Assembly: GCA_009692065.1 (NCBI GenBank)
Contig: SHZY01000005.1
Coordinates: forward strand, 18,780-82,779
Reading direction: 5' to 3'
DNA length: 64,000 nt
Origin: Gemmataceae bacterium
GTDB taxonomy: Bacteria > Planctomycetota > Planctomycetia > Gemmatales > Gemmataceae
Shown: piece after piece, positions 6,795 through 16,075 of the stretch
Layout: the number at the start of each line of letters is the position of its first letter
Numbering within the stretch: position 1 is the stretch's first letter
Program-made: the position numbers and the translations under genes
The notes under the pieces: model-generated
What the model was told of the DNA's origin: nothing
The model's database searches: none
What the model saw: only the letters and a program-made list of their open reading frames with translations

Positions 6795-7931
6795 CTAACG
6801 CGAGCCCGGCATCCTGGCCTGCACGCTCTGCACCGACTTCTGGTCGAGCGTTAGCCGCAGTTGCAGGAACGGGCCATCGTCGGCCACCTTGAGATCGGCG
6901 AGCTTGGACTCCTTGCCGTCGGACGTTACCAGGCCGCCCTTGATCAACGTGAACGTCTTCTCGTCGAACTCGGTGCGGCTCTTGGGGATGCCAATGGTGA
7001 TTGTGCCCTTGTCGGCGTCTACTCCCTTGAGCATGCCGGAGAGCGTCGGGCCTTCCGCCTTCAGCATCATCACGAAGTTCTGGTCCACCGATAGGCGCAG
7101 CATGACCGTGGAGCCGGCCGGCAAATCGGCGAGCTTGGCGTCCTTTACCGAGAGCCGGCGTCCCTTGCCGTCGTCGATCACGACCACGGCTTCCTTGGCG
7201 ACGGTGAGCGTGCGTTCCTCGGGGGCGTCATCGCTGCGGGCGGGGCGGGTCACAAGCGTCACCGAGCGTTTCTCAGCATCCACCGACTTGAGCGTGCCGC
7301 CGATCAACGCGCCCTCGGCAAAGGCGCTCGTCACCTTGGCCTTGTCGAGCGAGAGCCGCAACGTAACGATGGCGCCCTCGGCCAGGTCTTCGAGCTTGCC
7401 TTCGCGGATAGAGAAGCGGCGGCCGCGGCCATCGTCGATGCCGATCTCGGCGTCGACGGCAACGCTGTAGATCTTTTCGGCAGCCGCTTCCTCGCGCCCG
7501 GCTGGCATGGCGATGGTGAGCGTGAGCTTCTTGGCATCGACTGACTTGAGCTGGCCGCGCACGGTCGGCTCCTCGGCGACGATGCTCTCGACGGTCTTCT
7601 GATCGGCGCTGAGGCTGGCGAGGACGCTGGTGCCTGCGCTAAGGTCCGCGAGCTTGGCTTCCTTGAAGGCCCCGCCGAAGCGGAACCCGCCGGCGCCTGT
7701 GCAGACCTCGACATTCTTGGCGATAGCATAAGTCTTCTCGGCAGCGGGGGCATCGCGTCCGCCGCCAAAGGCCAGCGTGATGCTTCCGGCATCGATCGAC
7801 TTGACAACGCCACGCACGTCCTGGCCGCCGGGCCGCCCGCCTGGATCGCGCTGGGCGTATGCCAGGTGGGCCGATGCCAGGAGAGCCGCCACGAAAAGGC
7901 AGCTCGTCATTGCACGCTTGATTGTGGACAT
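6795..7931 (-). CDS. Exported protein with four DUF5666/OB-like repeats
   Basis: A 378-aa protein when started at ATG 7931, which has AGGAGG at ideal spacing; the track start at 7967 adds 12 unlikely residues. The signal peptide is TIKRAMTSCLFVAALLASAH...AYA. The mature part has four repeats of about 80 residues, each built as [VRG]xxKSVDAxKxxxTL, a hydrophobic strand pair, VVIDDGKGRR and L..LPAGSxVxLRLSxDQ (starts near residues 40, 125, 215 and 295). This pattern resembles DUF5666/OB-like beta-barrel repeats. Cell-envelope or periplasmic location is inferred; the function is unknown. It is transcribed away from the gene-poor interval. Confidence 0.75.
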   Translation of the reverse strand: MSTIKRAMTSCLFVAALLASAHLAYAQRDPGGRPGGQDVRGVVKSIDAGSITLAFGGGRDAPAAEKTYAIAKNVEVCTGAGGFRFGGAFKEAKLADLSAGTSVLASLSADQKTVESIVAEEPTVRGQLKSVDAKKLTLTIAMPAGREEAAAEKIYSVAVDAEIGIDDGRGRRFSIREGKLEDLAEGAIVTLRLSLDKAKVTSAFAEGALIGGTLKSVDAEKRSVTLVTRPARSDDAPEERTLTVAKEAVVVIDDGKGRRLSVKDAKLADLPAGSTVMLRLSVDQNFVMMLKAEGPTLSGMLKGVDADKGTITIGIPKSRTEFDEKTFTLIKGGLVTSDGKESKLADLKVADDGPFLQLRLTLDQKSVQSVQARMPGSR

Positions 7932-8029
7932 GGTTTTCCTCCTGGGGTTGAGTAGCTCGTGGTTCAAGGGCGCTATAGACTATTGCCCGACAATGGCCAG
8001 ATGGACTGCGCGATTACCGAAAAGTGAAG

Positions 8030-9040
8030 CTACGGCGCGAATACGCGCACGACCTTGCTGCCGGTCCATTGCCGCATTTGATCGGCCTGTCTATCATTCA
8101 ATCCTTCCAGGATCAGTTCACTGCATCCGGAGCCATAGGTACCGAGGTTCTTGCGCGACGCTAGCTTGACGTTAAGGGCCTGCCCGATCGGGTGGAAACC
8201 GTCACTCGTGGCCTGGACGCGCAGGGATTGGCCTGGCTTCAAGTCGCCGGCCTGCATCCACCAGGTCGCGAACAGCAGGAGCCTCGTTTTGTCCTTTGTG
8301 ATCTCTTCGACAAATCCGGTCATGCCTTCCTTTTTGACGCGCTCGCTGATGCGCTGCCGGGTTCCTTTTTGCATTGTGTCCAGGCTGGCGGCATCGGTAA
8401 AGAGCTTCACGACTCGCTTCGTGTCGTCGTAGACCCAGGTCAGCAGGACGCGCTCGCCGCGCATCGGTTTCGCAGCGTCGATCCGCTTGCCGCCGCGCCA
8501 CACTTTGCACTCGGGATCGAACGTGAACGTAGCGACCTTGTCTTCGAGCGGCTTATCGCCGGCCATCACGCGGGCGGTGATGCCGTTTTTCTGAACGGTC
8601 TCGATCTGCCAGGCGTGATCGTGGCCTTTCATCTGGCAAAGTTCATCCTGAAAATGTACCAAATAGGCGTGCTGTTGTTTGTCGTCCGGATTGAAGAAAA
8701 GATTGACACGCTCGCCCGCCAACAGCTCGTCAGGATGAGCACCGTAAGCCAAGTGACGATACGTCGTCAACCAGGGGAGCACGCGCACGGTGTACTTTGC
8801 CCCAGTCCCCTCGTGGCTCACCTCGGCCTGCCAGGTTTTTGGATCGAACTTTCGCCAGACGTACCAGCCTCGCGTCTGCCCGATCCCGCCCGGCAAACCG
8901 AAGCGGCGAGCGTGGAGTGGCGACGCGGGATCTTCGGGCTTGATCGAAAGGTCCTTGGAGGGGGCCTGCGCCGTGGTGCGCCCTGGAATGGCGGCGCCGA
9001 GCAATGCGATTGCTACGAGCCAGATGAAAAATCTCGACAT
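8030..9040 (-). CDS. Exported protein of unknown function
   Basis: A 336-aa protein with a clear signal peptide (SRFFIWLVAIALLGAAIPG...AQA). The mature region has recurring beta-rich blocks and repeated phrases on metal/oxide-cupin-like short strands, such as LLAGERVNLFFNPDD and MRGERVLLTWVYDDTKRVVKLF, suggesting two or three small barrel domains like those in the neighbouring 6795-7931 protein (KTRLLLFATWW..LKPGQSLRV). No catalytic motif is recognised. It faces the divergent MetE-like gene across a 165-nt gap that contains the small hairpin GGATGC-CAGT-GCATCC. Confidence 0.6.
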   Translation of the reverse strand: MSRFFIWLVAIALLGAAIPGRTTAQAPSKDLSIKPEDPASPLHARRFGLPGGIGQTRGWYVWRKFDPKTWQAEVSHEGTGAKYTVRVLPWLTTYRHLAYGAHPDELLAGERVNLFFNPDDKQQHAYLVHFQDELCQMKGHDHAWQIETVQKNGITARVMAGDKPLEDKVATFTFDPECKVWRGGKRIDAAKPMRGERVLLTWVYDDTKRVVKLFTDAASLDTMQKGTRQRISERVKKEGMTGFVEEITKDKTRLLLFATWWMQAGDLKPGQSLRVQATSDGFHPIGQALNVKLASRKNLGTYGSGCSELILEGLNDRQADQMRQWTGSKVVRVFAP

Positions 9041-9205
9041 CGCGGTGCTCCATTCAATTCGGCAACCCCATCGGCGAACCTTTGGAAAAGGTTCTAACAG
9101 GCATCAATTCCATGTCGAACGAAAAAGCCAATTTCGTAGGATGCCAGTGCATCCTTGTGATACGATCTTTGGCCCACTCAGGATCGCCGCGCGGAGGTTT
9201 TTGTA

Positions 9206-10282
9206 ATGCGTTCAGCTCTGCCCCTCTTCCCGACCACCGTCGTCGGCTCCATGCCTCGGCCGCAGTACGTCAAGGATCTGCTCGCGGCCGGCTCGCGCAC
9301 CGGAGCGCATGACGCCGGCTGGCAGAAACGTATGGACGACGCGGTCCGTTTCTCCATCGGCATGCAGGAACAGGCCGGCATCGACATCGTGTCGGACGGC
9401 GAGTGGCGCCGCGAAACCTATGTCGATGTCGTCGGCGAGATCATGAACGGTTTCAAATGGATCAAGCGTGATGTCTTCGCCTATCACCAGGTCATCGCCG
9501 AGAAGATGACGCCGCGCAAGCCAGGCGTCGTCGCCGAGGAGGCGAGGTTCCTCAAGCAGAACACCGATCGCCACGTCAAGATTTGCCTACCGTCGCCGTA
9601 CCTCCTTGGCCAGCGCATGTGGGTCCCGGAGCATTCGCAGGGCGCCTATCCGACGCGGGAGGCCTTTTGCGAGGCGCTCATCCCGATGTTACGGCAAGAG
9701 TTGCTGGCGATCCGCCAAGTCGGCGTGGATGTGATTCAGCTTGATGAGCCGCACCTTTGCGTGCTGGTCGATCCGGCGATCCGCGCCCAGTTCGCCGACC
9801 CCGAAGCGGAAATGCGCAACGCGGTGGACTGGATCAACGAAATCGTGGCTGACGTAGAGGGGGTGACGTTGGCGGTCCACCTGTGCCGGCGGAACTGGGG
9901 CCGCCGCGGCTGGGGCGCGGCCGGCGGTTACGAGGCGATCTTGCCGCACATCCAACGGCTCAAGGTCAATCAGCTCCTCATGGAGTTCAGCATCCCGGTC
10001 GCCGGCGATGTGGCGATATTGCGTGAGTTGCCGCCGAACGTCCGCATCGGCCTGGGCTGCGTGGATGTGCGCTTTCCGGAAATCGACACCGCGGAGCAAA
10101 TCGTCGAGCGCGTCGAGAAGGCGCTACCGCACGTCGCCAAGGAACGCATCGGCTTGAATCCCGATTGCGGCTTCGCGCCGGGCAAGGATCACGAGATCCC
10201 GATGGAAGAAGCGTACGCCAAGCTGAAGAACCTGGGCTTGGCCGGGCGCTTGCTACGGGAACGGCATTCGGCAAAGATTTGA
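9206..10282 (+). CDS. MetE C-terminal-like methyltransferase
   Basis: A 358-aa protein of the cobalamin-independent methionine synthase catalytic-domain family (UROD/MetE-like TIM barrel). Seen are the N-terminal LFPTTVVGSMPRP, the DGEWRRE loop, the LDEPHL motif near residue 175, the zinc-site HLCRRN near residue 220 and LNPDCGFAP near 315. It lacks the N-terminal half of full-length MetE, as do many stand-alone 'core' methyltransferases, so the methyl donor may be a corrinoid or a methylated compound rather than methyl-folate. GGAGG lies 9 nt before ATG. The final A of its stop begins a repeat element. Confidence 0.85.
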   Translation: MRSALPLFPTTVVGSMPRPQYVKDLLAAGSRTGAHDAGWQKRMDDAVRFSIGMQEQAGIDIVSDGEWRRETYVDVVGEIMNGFKWIKRDVFAYHQVIAEKMTPRKPGVVAEEARFLKQNTDRHVKICLPSPYLLGQRMWVPEHSQGAYPTREAFCEALIPMLRQELLAIRQVGVDVIQLDEPHLCVLVDPAIRAQFADPEAEMRNAVDWINEIVADVEGVTLAVHLCRRNWGRRGWGAAGGYEAILPHIQRLKVNQLLMEFSIPVAGDVAILRELPPNVRIGLGCVDVRFPEIDTAEQIVERVEKALPHVAKERIGLNPDCGFAPGKDHEIPMEEAYAKLKNLGLAGRLLRERHSAKI

Positions 10283-10429
10283 ACCACAGAGGCACAGAGG
10301 CACAGAGGCACAGTGACACAGAGAAGAGAAGAACAAACAGAATGCACAATGTTGTTTTTGATCGATCGAGAGTTGAACGTGACTCAGTGCGCCTACTGAT
10401 TTTCTCTGTGTCTCTGTGTCTCTGTGGTT
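10282..10429. repeat. ACCACAGAGGCACAGAG hairpin element
   Basis: The left arm AACCACAGAGGCACAGAGGC (with further CACAGAGG units) and the right arm ending TCTGTGTCTCTGTGGTT are inverted and tandemly built, enclosing about 75 nt of unrelated sequence. Closely similar 'cacagag...ctctgtg' elements are familiar dispersed repeats in planctomycete genomes. The element sits between metE-like and rfbB-like genes. Confidence 0.8.
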
Positions 10430-10456
10430 AGCAATTCGGATTGAGAGATTGCGAAG

Positions 10457-11482
10457 ATGCATCTTTTCGTCACCGGCGGCGCTGGTTTCATCGGCTCGGC
10501 ATTCATTCGCCTAGCCTTGGCGGAGGATCCGACCTGCCGCATCACCAACTTCGACGCGCTGACCTATGCCGGCAACCTCGACAACCTGAAGGGCGTTGAT
10601 CCACAGCGGCATCGCTTCCTCCGCGGCGACATCACCGATCGGCATGCCGTGACCGCCGCGCTGGAGGTCCCGGCCGACGTCATCGTCAACTTCGCCGCCG
10701 AATCGCATGTCGATCGCAGCATTCAATGCTCGGATACTTTCTTGCGCACAAACATTCTCGGCACCCAAGTCCTGCTCGATGCCGCGCGGCTCAAGGGCAT
10801 CCAACGCTTCATACAGATCTCAACCGACGAGGTGCTAGGAAGCCTGCCGGAAGACGCCGACGTTCTCTCCACCGAGGACGCCGCCTACGCGCCGAACAAT
10901 CCGTACGCCGCCTCGAAAGCTGCCGCGGAGCATCTGGTTCGCGCGGCCCAGCGAACCTTTGGGTTGGACGCCGTGATAACGCGCTGCGGCAATAACTTCG
11001 GACCATGCCAGTTTCCCGAGAAGCTGATTCCACTTATCCTGTCGAATGCGATCCTTGACCAACCGATCCCCGTCTACGGCGATGGCCGGCAGGTGCGCGA
11101 CTGGATCTACGTGGACGATCATTGCCGGGCGATTCTGCGTGCGCTCGCTGCCGGTACTGCTGGCGAAATCTACCACATCGGCGCCCGCAACGAACGGCAG
11201 AACCTGGACGTTGTCGCTGCGATCCTGAAGGCGCTCGGCAAGCCCGAATCGCTGATACGCTTTGTCACGGATCGGCCTGGGCACGATCGGCGCTACGCAC
11301 TCGATCCGACCAAGATCGAACGCGACCTAGGCTGGCGGGCATGCGAGACATGGGAAAGCGGCTTGTTGAAAACGATCCGTTGGTACAATGACAACGGCAA
11401 CTGGTTGGCAAGGGCACGCAGCGGAAGCTACCGCGAATATTATGACAGGCAATACGGTGGAACTACGGAGACTTCATCATGA
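10457..11482 (+). CDS. rfbB: dTDP-glucose 4,6-dehydratase
   Basis: A 341-aa extended SDR enzyme that would convert dTDP-glucose to dTDP-4-keto-6-deoxyglucose for cell-surface deoxysugars. NAD-binding TGGAGFIGS is at residues 6-14, LTYAGNLDNL near 35, FAAESHVDRSI near 80, the active-site strand STDEVLGSL near 122 (usual TDEVYG has Y changed to L), the catalytic YAASK near 150 and RCGNNFGPCQFPEKLIPL near 180. Length and motifs are typical. The stop overlaps the ATG of the next ORF (ATGA at 11479-11482), although that start is doubtful. No other dTDP-rhamnose genes are adjacent. Confidence 0.92.
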   Translation: MHLFVTGGAGFIGSAFIRLALAEDPTCRITNFDALTYAGNLDNLKGVDPQRHRFLRGDITDRHAVTAALEVPADVIVNFAAESHVDRSIQCSDTFLRTNILGTQVLLDAARLKGIQRFIQISTDEVLGSLPEDADVLSTEDAAYAPNNPYAASKAAAEHLVRAAQRTFGLDAVITRCGNNFGPCQFPEKLIPLILSNAILDQPIPVYGDGRQVRDWIYVDDHCRAILRALAAGTAGEIYHIGARNERQNLDVVAAILKALGKPESLIRFVTDRPGHDRRYALDPTKIERDLGWRACETWESGLLKTIRWYNDNGNWLARARSGSYREYYDRQYGGTTETSS

Positions 11483-12915
11483 CTCATCACGACCTGGTTA
11501 GCCGCGACGCGCAGCGGAGCGCGGGCAACCCGAATGCCATCGCGAGCCGTTCGGGCCGCGCTCCGCTCCGCGTCGCGGCTAACCTGATGGTCGTGGTTTT
11601 ATTGCTAATGTTGGTGTGCGCAGACACAGCGCAGGCGCACTTCTTGTTCGTTCGGCTGCGCCCACCAGCCGAGGGGGGCCGATACGCCGAAGTCTACTTC
11701 AGTGATGTGGCCGACGCCGGCGATCCTCGCTTCATCGACAAGATCGCGCACACCACGCTCTGGCTGCAAACCAAGCCCGGCTCCTTCGAGCTGCTCACCG
11801 TACACAAGACTCCGGACCGCCTGCGGGCCTTGGTGCCGTCCACGGGCACGGCAGCGGTTATCGGCGAATGCACCTATGGCGTGCTGGGCGGACCGAAGCG
11901 AACGCCGTTCCTCTTGCGGCATTATCCCAAGGCCGTTGCCGGCAAAGCGGACGAAATTGCCTTGCTGCAACGCAAGCCCGAGATCCCGTTCGAGATCCAA
12001 ATTCGTGAAGGCGAAGGACAATTGGAGTTCATCGCGCTACGCAACGGCAAGCCGATTCCGAACGCCCAGTTCATCTCGGTCGCCGCCGATTTGAAGAACG
12101 ACAAGTTCGCCGCGAACGCCGACGGCAAGGCAACCTGGAAACCCGCAACTCCAGGGTACTATGCGGTCTACACCAACCAGACGCTCAAGGAAGCCGGCGT
12201 CCATCAAGGCCAGAAATACGAGGAGATCCGCGAGTTCACGACCGTTGGCTTCGCCTGGCCGCTCGAATCCAAGGGTGCCGATTCCAAAGCAGTGAATCTG
12301 TTCCAAGAGGCGATTGCAACCCGCGCTGCCTGGGCCGACTTCCCCGGCTTCAGTGCCGACGTCAAGGCGAGTGTCGATGGCCGAGCGTGGAAAGGCTCCG
12401 TAACCATCTCGGCCAAGGGGGACGTTGACCTAAGCGCGGACGACGAGGTGGCAACGCCGTGGGTCAAGGAGCAACTCGAATCGATGGTGATGCATCGCCT
12501 GGCTCGGCCGCAGGGGAAGCCGCCGATCGTACGCTTCGCGGACGACGATGTCGATCACCCGCTGGGCCGGCTGCTTATTTTCGAAGGCGGCTCATTCGCT
12601 TCCAGCTATCGCGTCAAGGATCGGCAGATCATGGTCGTCAATCGGTCCATGGGCAAGCTCAATATGACCATCACGGTGATGGAGAATGATCGCAACGCCG
12701 ACAAAAAGATTCTGCCGCGCTCGTACACGGTCCAGTACTGGAATTCGCTCAACGGGAACTTGCAGCGCACCGAAGCCATCCAGAACCGCTGGACGCGGCT
12801 CGGCTCCTGGGACCTGCCAACCCAACTGACGGTCGTCACGTCGTCGACCGCCGGGCAAGGGGTGAAGACGATGACGCTGTCGCAGCATCGGTTGCTCAAG
12901 GGAGCCAGGGACTGA
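11479..12915 (+). CDS. Exported DUF4198-like protein
   Basis: Up to 478 aa. The hydrophobic segment MVVVLLLMLVCADTAQA before HFLFVRL is a signal peptide. The N-terminal half resembles DUF4198/carboxypeptidase-regulatory-like domains of planctomycetes (NGKPIPNAQF, ADGKATWKPATPGYYAVY); the C-terminal half (about residues 300-478) has a separate beta-rich domain of unknown role. The ATGA overlap with rfbB gives start 11479, but the first ~35 codons are made of an inverted-repeat element (11496-11584). ATG 11587 may be the original start, giving a short signal peptide. An envelope location is inferred. Confidence 0.7.
   Translation: MTHHDLVSRDAQRSAGNPNAIASRSGRAPLRVAANLMVVVLLLMLVCADTAQAHFLFVRLRPPAEGGRYAEVYFSDVADAGDPRFIDKIAHTTLWLQTKPGSFELLTVHKTPDRLRALVPSTGTAAVIGECTYGVLGGPKRTPFLLRHYPKAVAGKADEIALLQRKPEIPFEIQIREGEGQLEFIALRNGKPIPNAQFISVAADLKNDKFAANADGKATWKPATPGYYAVYTNQTLKEAGVHQGQKYEEIREFTTVGFAWPLESKGADSKAVNLFQEAIATRAAWADFPGFSADVKASVDGRAWKGSVTISAKGDVDLSADDEVATPWVKEQLESMVMHRLARPQGKPPIVRFADDDVDHPLGRLLIFEGGSFASSYRVKDRQIMVVNRSMGKLNMTITVMENDRNADKKILPRSYTVQYWNSLNGNLQRTEAIQNRWTRLGSWDLPTQLTVVTSSTAGQGVKTMTLSQHRLLKGARD
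11496..11584. repeat. 29-bp inverted repeat (GGTTAGCCGCGACGCG) inside a gene leader
   Basis: Arms 11496-11524 and 11556-11584 are inverted with one mismatch. The element occupies the 5' end of the DUF4198-like ORF, between the ATGA-coupled start and the signal peptide. Confidence 0.8.
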
Positions 12916-12924
12916 TCCACGTCG

Positions 12925-12983
12925 TCCGAGCCCGAGCGCCAGCGAGGGCAGCAATTGGCACTTCGCTTCCGCTCAGGCTCGGA
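12925..12983. repeat. TCCGAGCCCGAGCG inverted repeat
   Basis: The left arm 12925-12947 (TCCGAGCCCGAGCGCCAGCG) and right arm 12961-12983 (CTTCGCTTCCGCTCAGGCTC) are imperfect inverted repeats. They lie just upstream of the ASPIC/UnbV lipoprotein start, so the track start at 12955 falls inside the repeat and is not credible. Confidence 0.65.
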
Positions 12984-13008
12984 TCCAGTCACCCAACAAG
13001 GCATCGCC

Positions 13009-14781
13009 ATGGCCAGACTCAATCGTTGGGGCGTTGCGTTCGCCCTGCTGACGCTGACCGGCATTCTAATCGTGGGATGCACGTCGAGCCAACTGGTTGA
13101 CGCGCCGGCCGCGCCGCAGGCACCCTGGTTTGCCGACGTGACCGACGAGGTCGGCCTGGACTTCACCCACGACGCCGGCCCGATCGATGGCACCTACTTC
13201 ATGCCCCAGAGCATGGGTTCCGGCGCCGCGCTCTTCGATTTCGACAACGACGGTCGGCTCGACATTTACCTCGTTCAGAACGGCGGGCCGAAGTCCGGCG
13301 CCAAGAACAAGCTGTTCCAGCAGCAGCCCGATGGCCGATTCAAGGACGTGAGCGCCGGCTCAGGATTGGACTTCGCCGGCTACGGCATGGGAGTCGCCGT
13401 CGCTGACGTCAACAACGACGGGTTGCCGGACGTATATGTCAGCGAATACGCCGGCGGCAAGCTCTTGCTCAACCAGGGCGGCGGCAAGTTTCAGCTAGTC
13501 CCCTCACCCCCAACCCCTCTCCCCAAGGACGAGGGAAAAATGAGTGGCATCGATTCACAGATATGGGGCACCGCCGTCAGTTTCCTCGATTACAACCGTG
13601 ACGACAGGATTGATCTCGTCGTAACCAACTACGTCGCACTCGACGCCTCGCGGCCGTGCAACAATCCCGGCACCGGCGGACGCGATTACTGCCATCCCGT
13701 CAACTTCAAGGGAACCGCCACACGTCTCTATCGCAATCGCGGCTCGGACGCCAAGGGCAACTGGCTCGGCTTCGAGGATCGCACGCAGGCGGCCGGACTG
13801 GATCACGCTACCGGCCCTGCACTCGGCGTACTTTGTGCCGACCTGAACGGCGACGGCTGGCCAGATATCTTCGTCGCCAACGACTCCAAGGCCAACCACC
13901 TCTGGATCAATCAGAAGAACGACACCTTCAGCGAGGAGGCCGTCCCGCGCGGCGTCGCCTACAACACGCGCGGCGAGGCCCAGGCCAACATGGGCGTCGC
14001 CTACGGCGATATCGACGGCAACGGCCTGTCCAGCTTGTTCGTCACGCACATCGGCTTCGAATATCACGCCCTCTGGAAGCAGGGGCCGCGCGGCTTGTTC
14101 CAGGACCAGGCCGCGGCCGCAGGGCTGACCAAGACGACCTGGCGCGGCACCGGCTTCGGCACCGTGTTCGCCGATTTCGACCAGGACGGCGCACCCGACC
14201 TGGCCCTTGTCAATGGCCGTGTCTTTCGCACCGGACCGCCCACCAAATCGCACTGGGATGCGTATGCCGAACGCAACCAGCTCTTCGCCAACGCCGGGGC
14301 CGGCAAGTTCCGCGACATCTCCGAGAGTAACCCCGCGCTTTGCGGCAAGCCGAACGTCGGCCGCGGTCTGGCCGTCGGGACCTTCAGCGAAAGCGGCGCC
14401 CGGGATCTTCTGGTGACTACCGCCGGCGGCAAGGCTCGCCTCCTGCGCAACGTCGCCCCGAATCGCGGCCACTGGTTGATGATCCGCGCAGTCCAGGCTT
14501 CAGGGGTCAGGGGTCTGGGGGCAGGCAGTCCACGCGACGCGATTGGCGCCGAGGTCCGGGTCCACGCTGGCACGCGCCGCTGGCAGGGGCTGGTCCAGCC
14601 GAGCCAAAGCTATTTGTGCAGCAACGACCCGCGCGTCCATTTCGGCCTCGGCGCTGTCGATCGCGTCGATGCCATCGAAGTCCTGTGGCCCGACGGCAGT
14701 GAAGAACGATTCGCTTGTCCGTCCGTGGATCGCATCATCGAGGTGCAACGTGGCAAAGGGGAGCCAGTCCAAGGGAAGTAA
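13009..14781 (+). CDS. CRTAC1-type FG-GAP/ASPIC-UnbV lipoprotein
   Basis: A 590-aa protein when started at ATG 13009, which places a lipoprotein signal (ALLTLTGILIVGC, cleavage before Cys) at the N-terminus. The body is a seven-bladed FG-GAP/VCBS propeller with Ca-binding-like DFDNDGRLDIYLVQN, DVNNDGLPDVYV, DLNGDGWPDIFV and DFDQDGAPDLALV motifs. The C-terminus is an ASPIC/UnbV domain (RDAIGAEVRVH, SQSYLCSNDPRVHFGLG, VLWPDGSEERF). Two low-complexity inserts (PSPPTPLPKDEGK near residue 165 and ASGVRGLGAGS near 500) look like dispersed-repeat DNA read in frame. A TPR gene follows with 32-nt overlap, which suggests joint function. The ligand is unknown. Confidence 0.88.
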   Translation: MARLNRWGVAFALLTLTGILIVGCTSSQLVDAPAAPQAPWFADVTDEVGLDFTHDAGPIDGTYFMPQSMGSGAALFDFDNDGRLDIYLVQNGGPKSGAKNKLFQQQPDGRFKDVSAGSGLDFAGYGMGVAVADVNNDGLPDVYVSEYAGGKLLLNQGGGKFQLVPSPPTPLPKDEGKMSGIDSQIWGTAVSFLDYNRDDRIDLVVTNYVALDASRPCNNPGTGGRDYCHPVNFKGTATRLYRNRGSDAKGNWLGFEDRTQAAGLDHATGPALGVLCADLNGDGWPDIFVANDSKANHLWINQKNDTFSEEAVPRGVAYNTRGEAQANMGVAYGDIDGNGLSSLFVTHIGFEYHALWKQGPRGLFQDQAAAAGLTKTTWRGTGFGTVFADFDQDGAPDLALVNGRVFRTGPPTKSHWDAYAERNQLFANAGAGKFRDISESNPALCGKPNVGRGLAVGTFSESGARDLLVTTAGGKARLLRNVAPNRGHWLMIRAVQASGVRGLGAGSPRDAIGAEVRVHAGTRRWQGLVQPSQSYLCSNDPRVHFGLGAVDRVDAIEVLWPDGSEERFACPSVDRIIEVQRGKGEPVQGK

Positions 14782-16009
14782 ACCGCCCGGCGCAGCGCCC
14801 AAAGCCGGGCCGCCCGCGCGCCGACGGCTGCGCGTACTGCTGATTGCGCTGGTGGTGGTCGCGGGTTCGGCGGGCGGCTACTGGGTGTATGAGGCCTGGC
14901 CGCCCACGCTGCCGGACGTGCCCACGCCCGATCTGGCCGGCGTCGATCCGGAGGTGGCCGAGGCCGTCGCCACCGCTCGCGCCGCCGTGATTGCTGACCA
15001 ACGCTCGGTCGAGGCATGGGCCAGACTGGCGATGACACTGGACGCGCATCATTATCCCGCCGAGGCCGTCATTTGCTACGGCGCGGCCAGCACACTGGAC
15101 CGTTCGAGTCCGGTCTGGCCCTACCTCCAGGCGGTCCTCCTGCAAAGTGGCCCAAATCCGGAGGCCGCGATTCCTTCACTGGAACGCGCGGCCAGCCTGG
15201 TCCCGCGCAATTCGCCGATGCCCAGGCTGCGCTTGGCCGACCTGCTCCTGCAACTGGGCCGCATTGACGACGCCGACAAGCAATATCGCAAAGTCCTTGC
15301 CGACAAGCCCGGCGACATGCACGCTCAGTTCGGCCTGGCGCAGGTCTCGGTCGATAAACACGAGTACCAGGAAGCGATGCGCTACCTGGAAGCGGTGGCC
15401 GAAAATCCCCATACCCAAAAACGCGCCTGCGTTTTGAGCGCCGCCGTTCACGAGCGCCTGGGCAACCGCGAACGTGCCGACCACGAGCGGCGCCGACTGG
15501 CGGAGTTGCCCGCGGACGCCCCCTGGCCGGACATCATCGCGCAGGTGGGCCAGGTTCGGGTCGGTCTGCACGGCCGCCTCTTGCGCGCAGAGTTTCTGGT
15601 GCAAGAGGGGAACAACATGGAGGCCGCCGCCCTCATCGACGAGACGGTCCGCAAGTACCCGCAGTCGGACCAAGTCTGGGCAGCCATGGCTTACATGAAA
15701 GAGCGGAACAAAGACATGGCCGGCGCCGAAAAAGCGATGCGGATGACGATCCAGCTTGCGCCGAAACAGGCTGAACACCACTTCGTCATGGGCGAGTTCA
15801 TGCTGTCGCTGCGCCGCTATCGCGAGGCGGCGGACGCCTATCGCAAGGCGATCGAGCTGCGCCCGGTGGACGCCGACGCCTACCTCAAACTCGGCGATTG
15901 CTTGCAGCAGCAGGGGAACAACGCCGGCGCAATCGCGGCCTACCGCCAGGCGCTCCATTATCGACCCGATATGAGTGAGGTGAAGAAACGTCTGGAAAAG
16001 TTGAAGTAG
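14750..16009 (+). CDS. Membrane-anchored TPR protein
   Basis: A 419-aa protein if started at GTG 14750, which has GAGGTG upstream and removes most of the overlap with the UnbV gene; the track start 14543 would overlap by 240 nt. The N-terminus is short and cytoplasmic, followed by one transmembrane helix (LRVLLIALVVVAGSAGGYWV). The rest is about nine TPR-like units (for example RLADLLLQLGRIDDADKQYR, HFVMGEFMLSLRRYREAADA). It probably acts as a periplasmic scaffold for the ASPIC/UnbV partner. In this window TPR and UnbV modules also occur fused (26146-29754) and adjacent (32542-35484). Confidence 0.82.
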   Translation: MAKGSQSKGSKPPGAAPKAGPPARRRLRVLLIALVVVAGSAGGYWVYEAWPPTLPDVPTPDLAGVDPEVAEAVATARAAVIADQRSVEAWARLAMTLDAHHYPAEAVICYGAASTLDRSSPVWPYLQAVLLQSGPNPEAAIPSLERAASLVPRNSPMPRLRLADLLLQLGRIDDADKQYRKVLADKPGDMHAQFGLAQVSVDKHEYQEAMRYLEAVAENPHTQKRACVLSAAVHERLGNRERADHERRRLAELPADAPWPDIIAQVGQVRVGLHGRLLRAEFLVQEGNNMEAAALIDETVRKYPQSDQVWAAMAYMKERNKDMAGAEKAMRMTIQLAPKQAEHHFVMGEFMLSLRRYREAADAYRKAIELRPVDADAYLKLGDCLQQQGNNAGAIAAYRQALHYRPDMSEVKKRLEKLK

Positions 16010-16015
16010 CCCGTG

Positions 16016-16075
16016 GTCCGTAGGCCGTAGTCAGTGGCCGAGAAATGTCTGTTCCATCTACTACGGATTACGGAC
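16016..16075. repeat. GTCCGTA..CCGTAGT inverted repeat supplying a stop codon
   Basis: GTCCGTAGGCCGTAGT (16016-16031) pairs with ACTACGGATTACGGAC (16060-16075) with two mismatches. The right arm encodes, on the minus strand, the last residues VRNP and the stop of the halogenase-like gene. A related ACTACGGACTACGGAGTACGG tract lies at 58060-58081 before the second giant gene. Confidence 0.7.
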
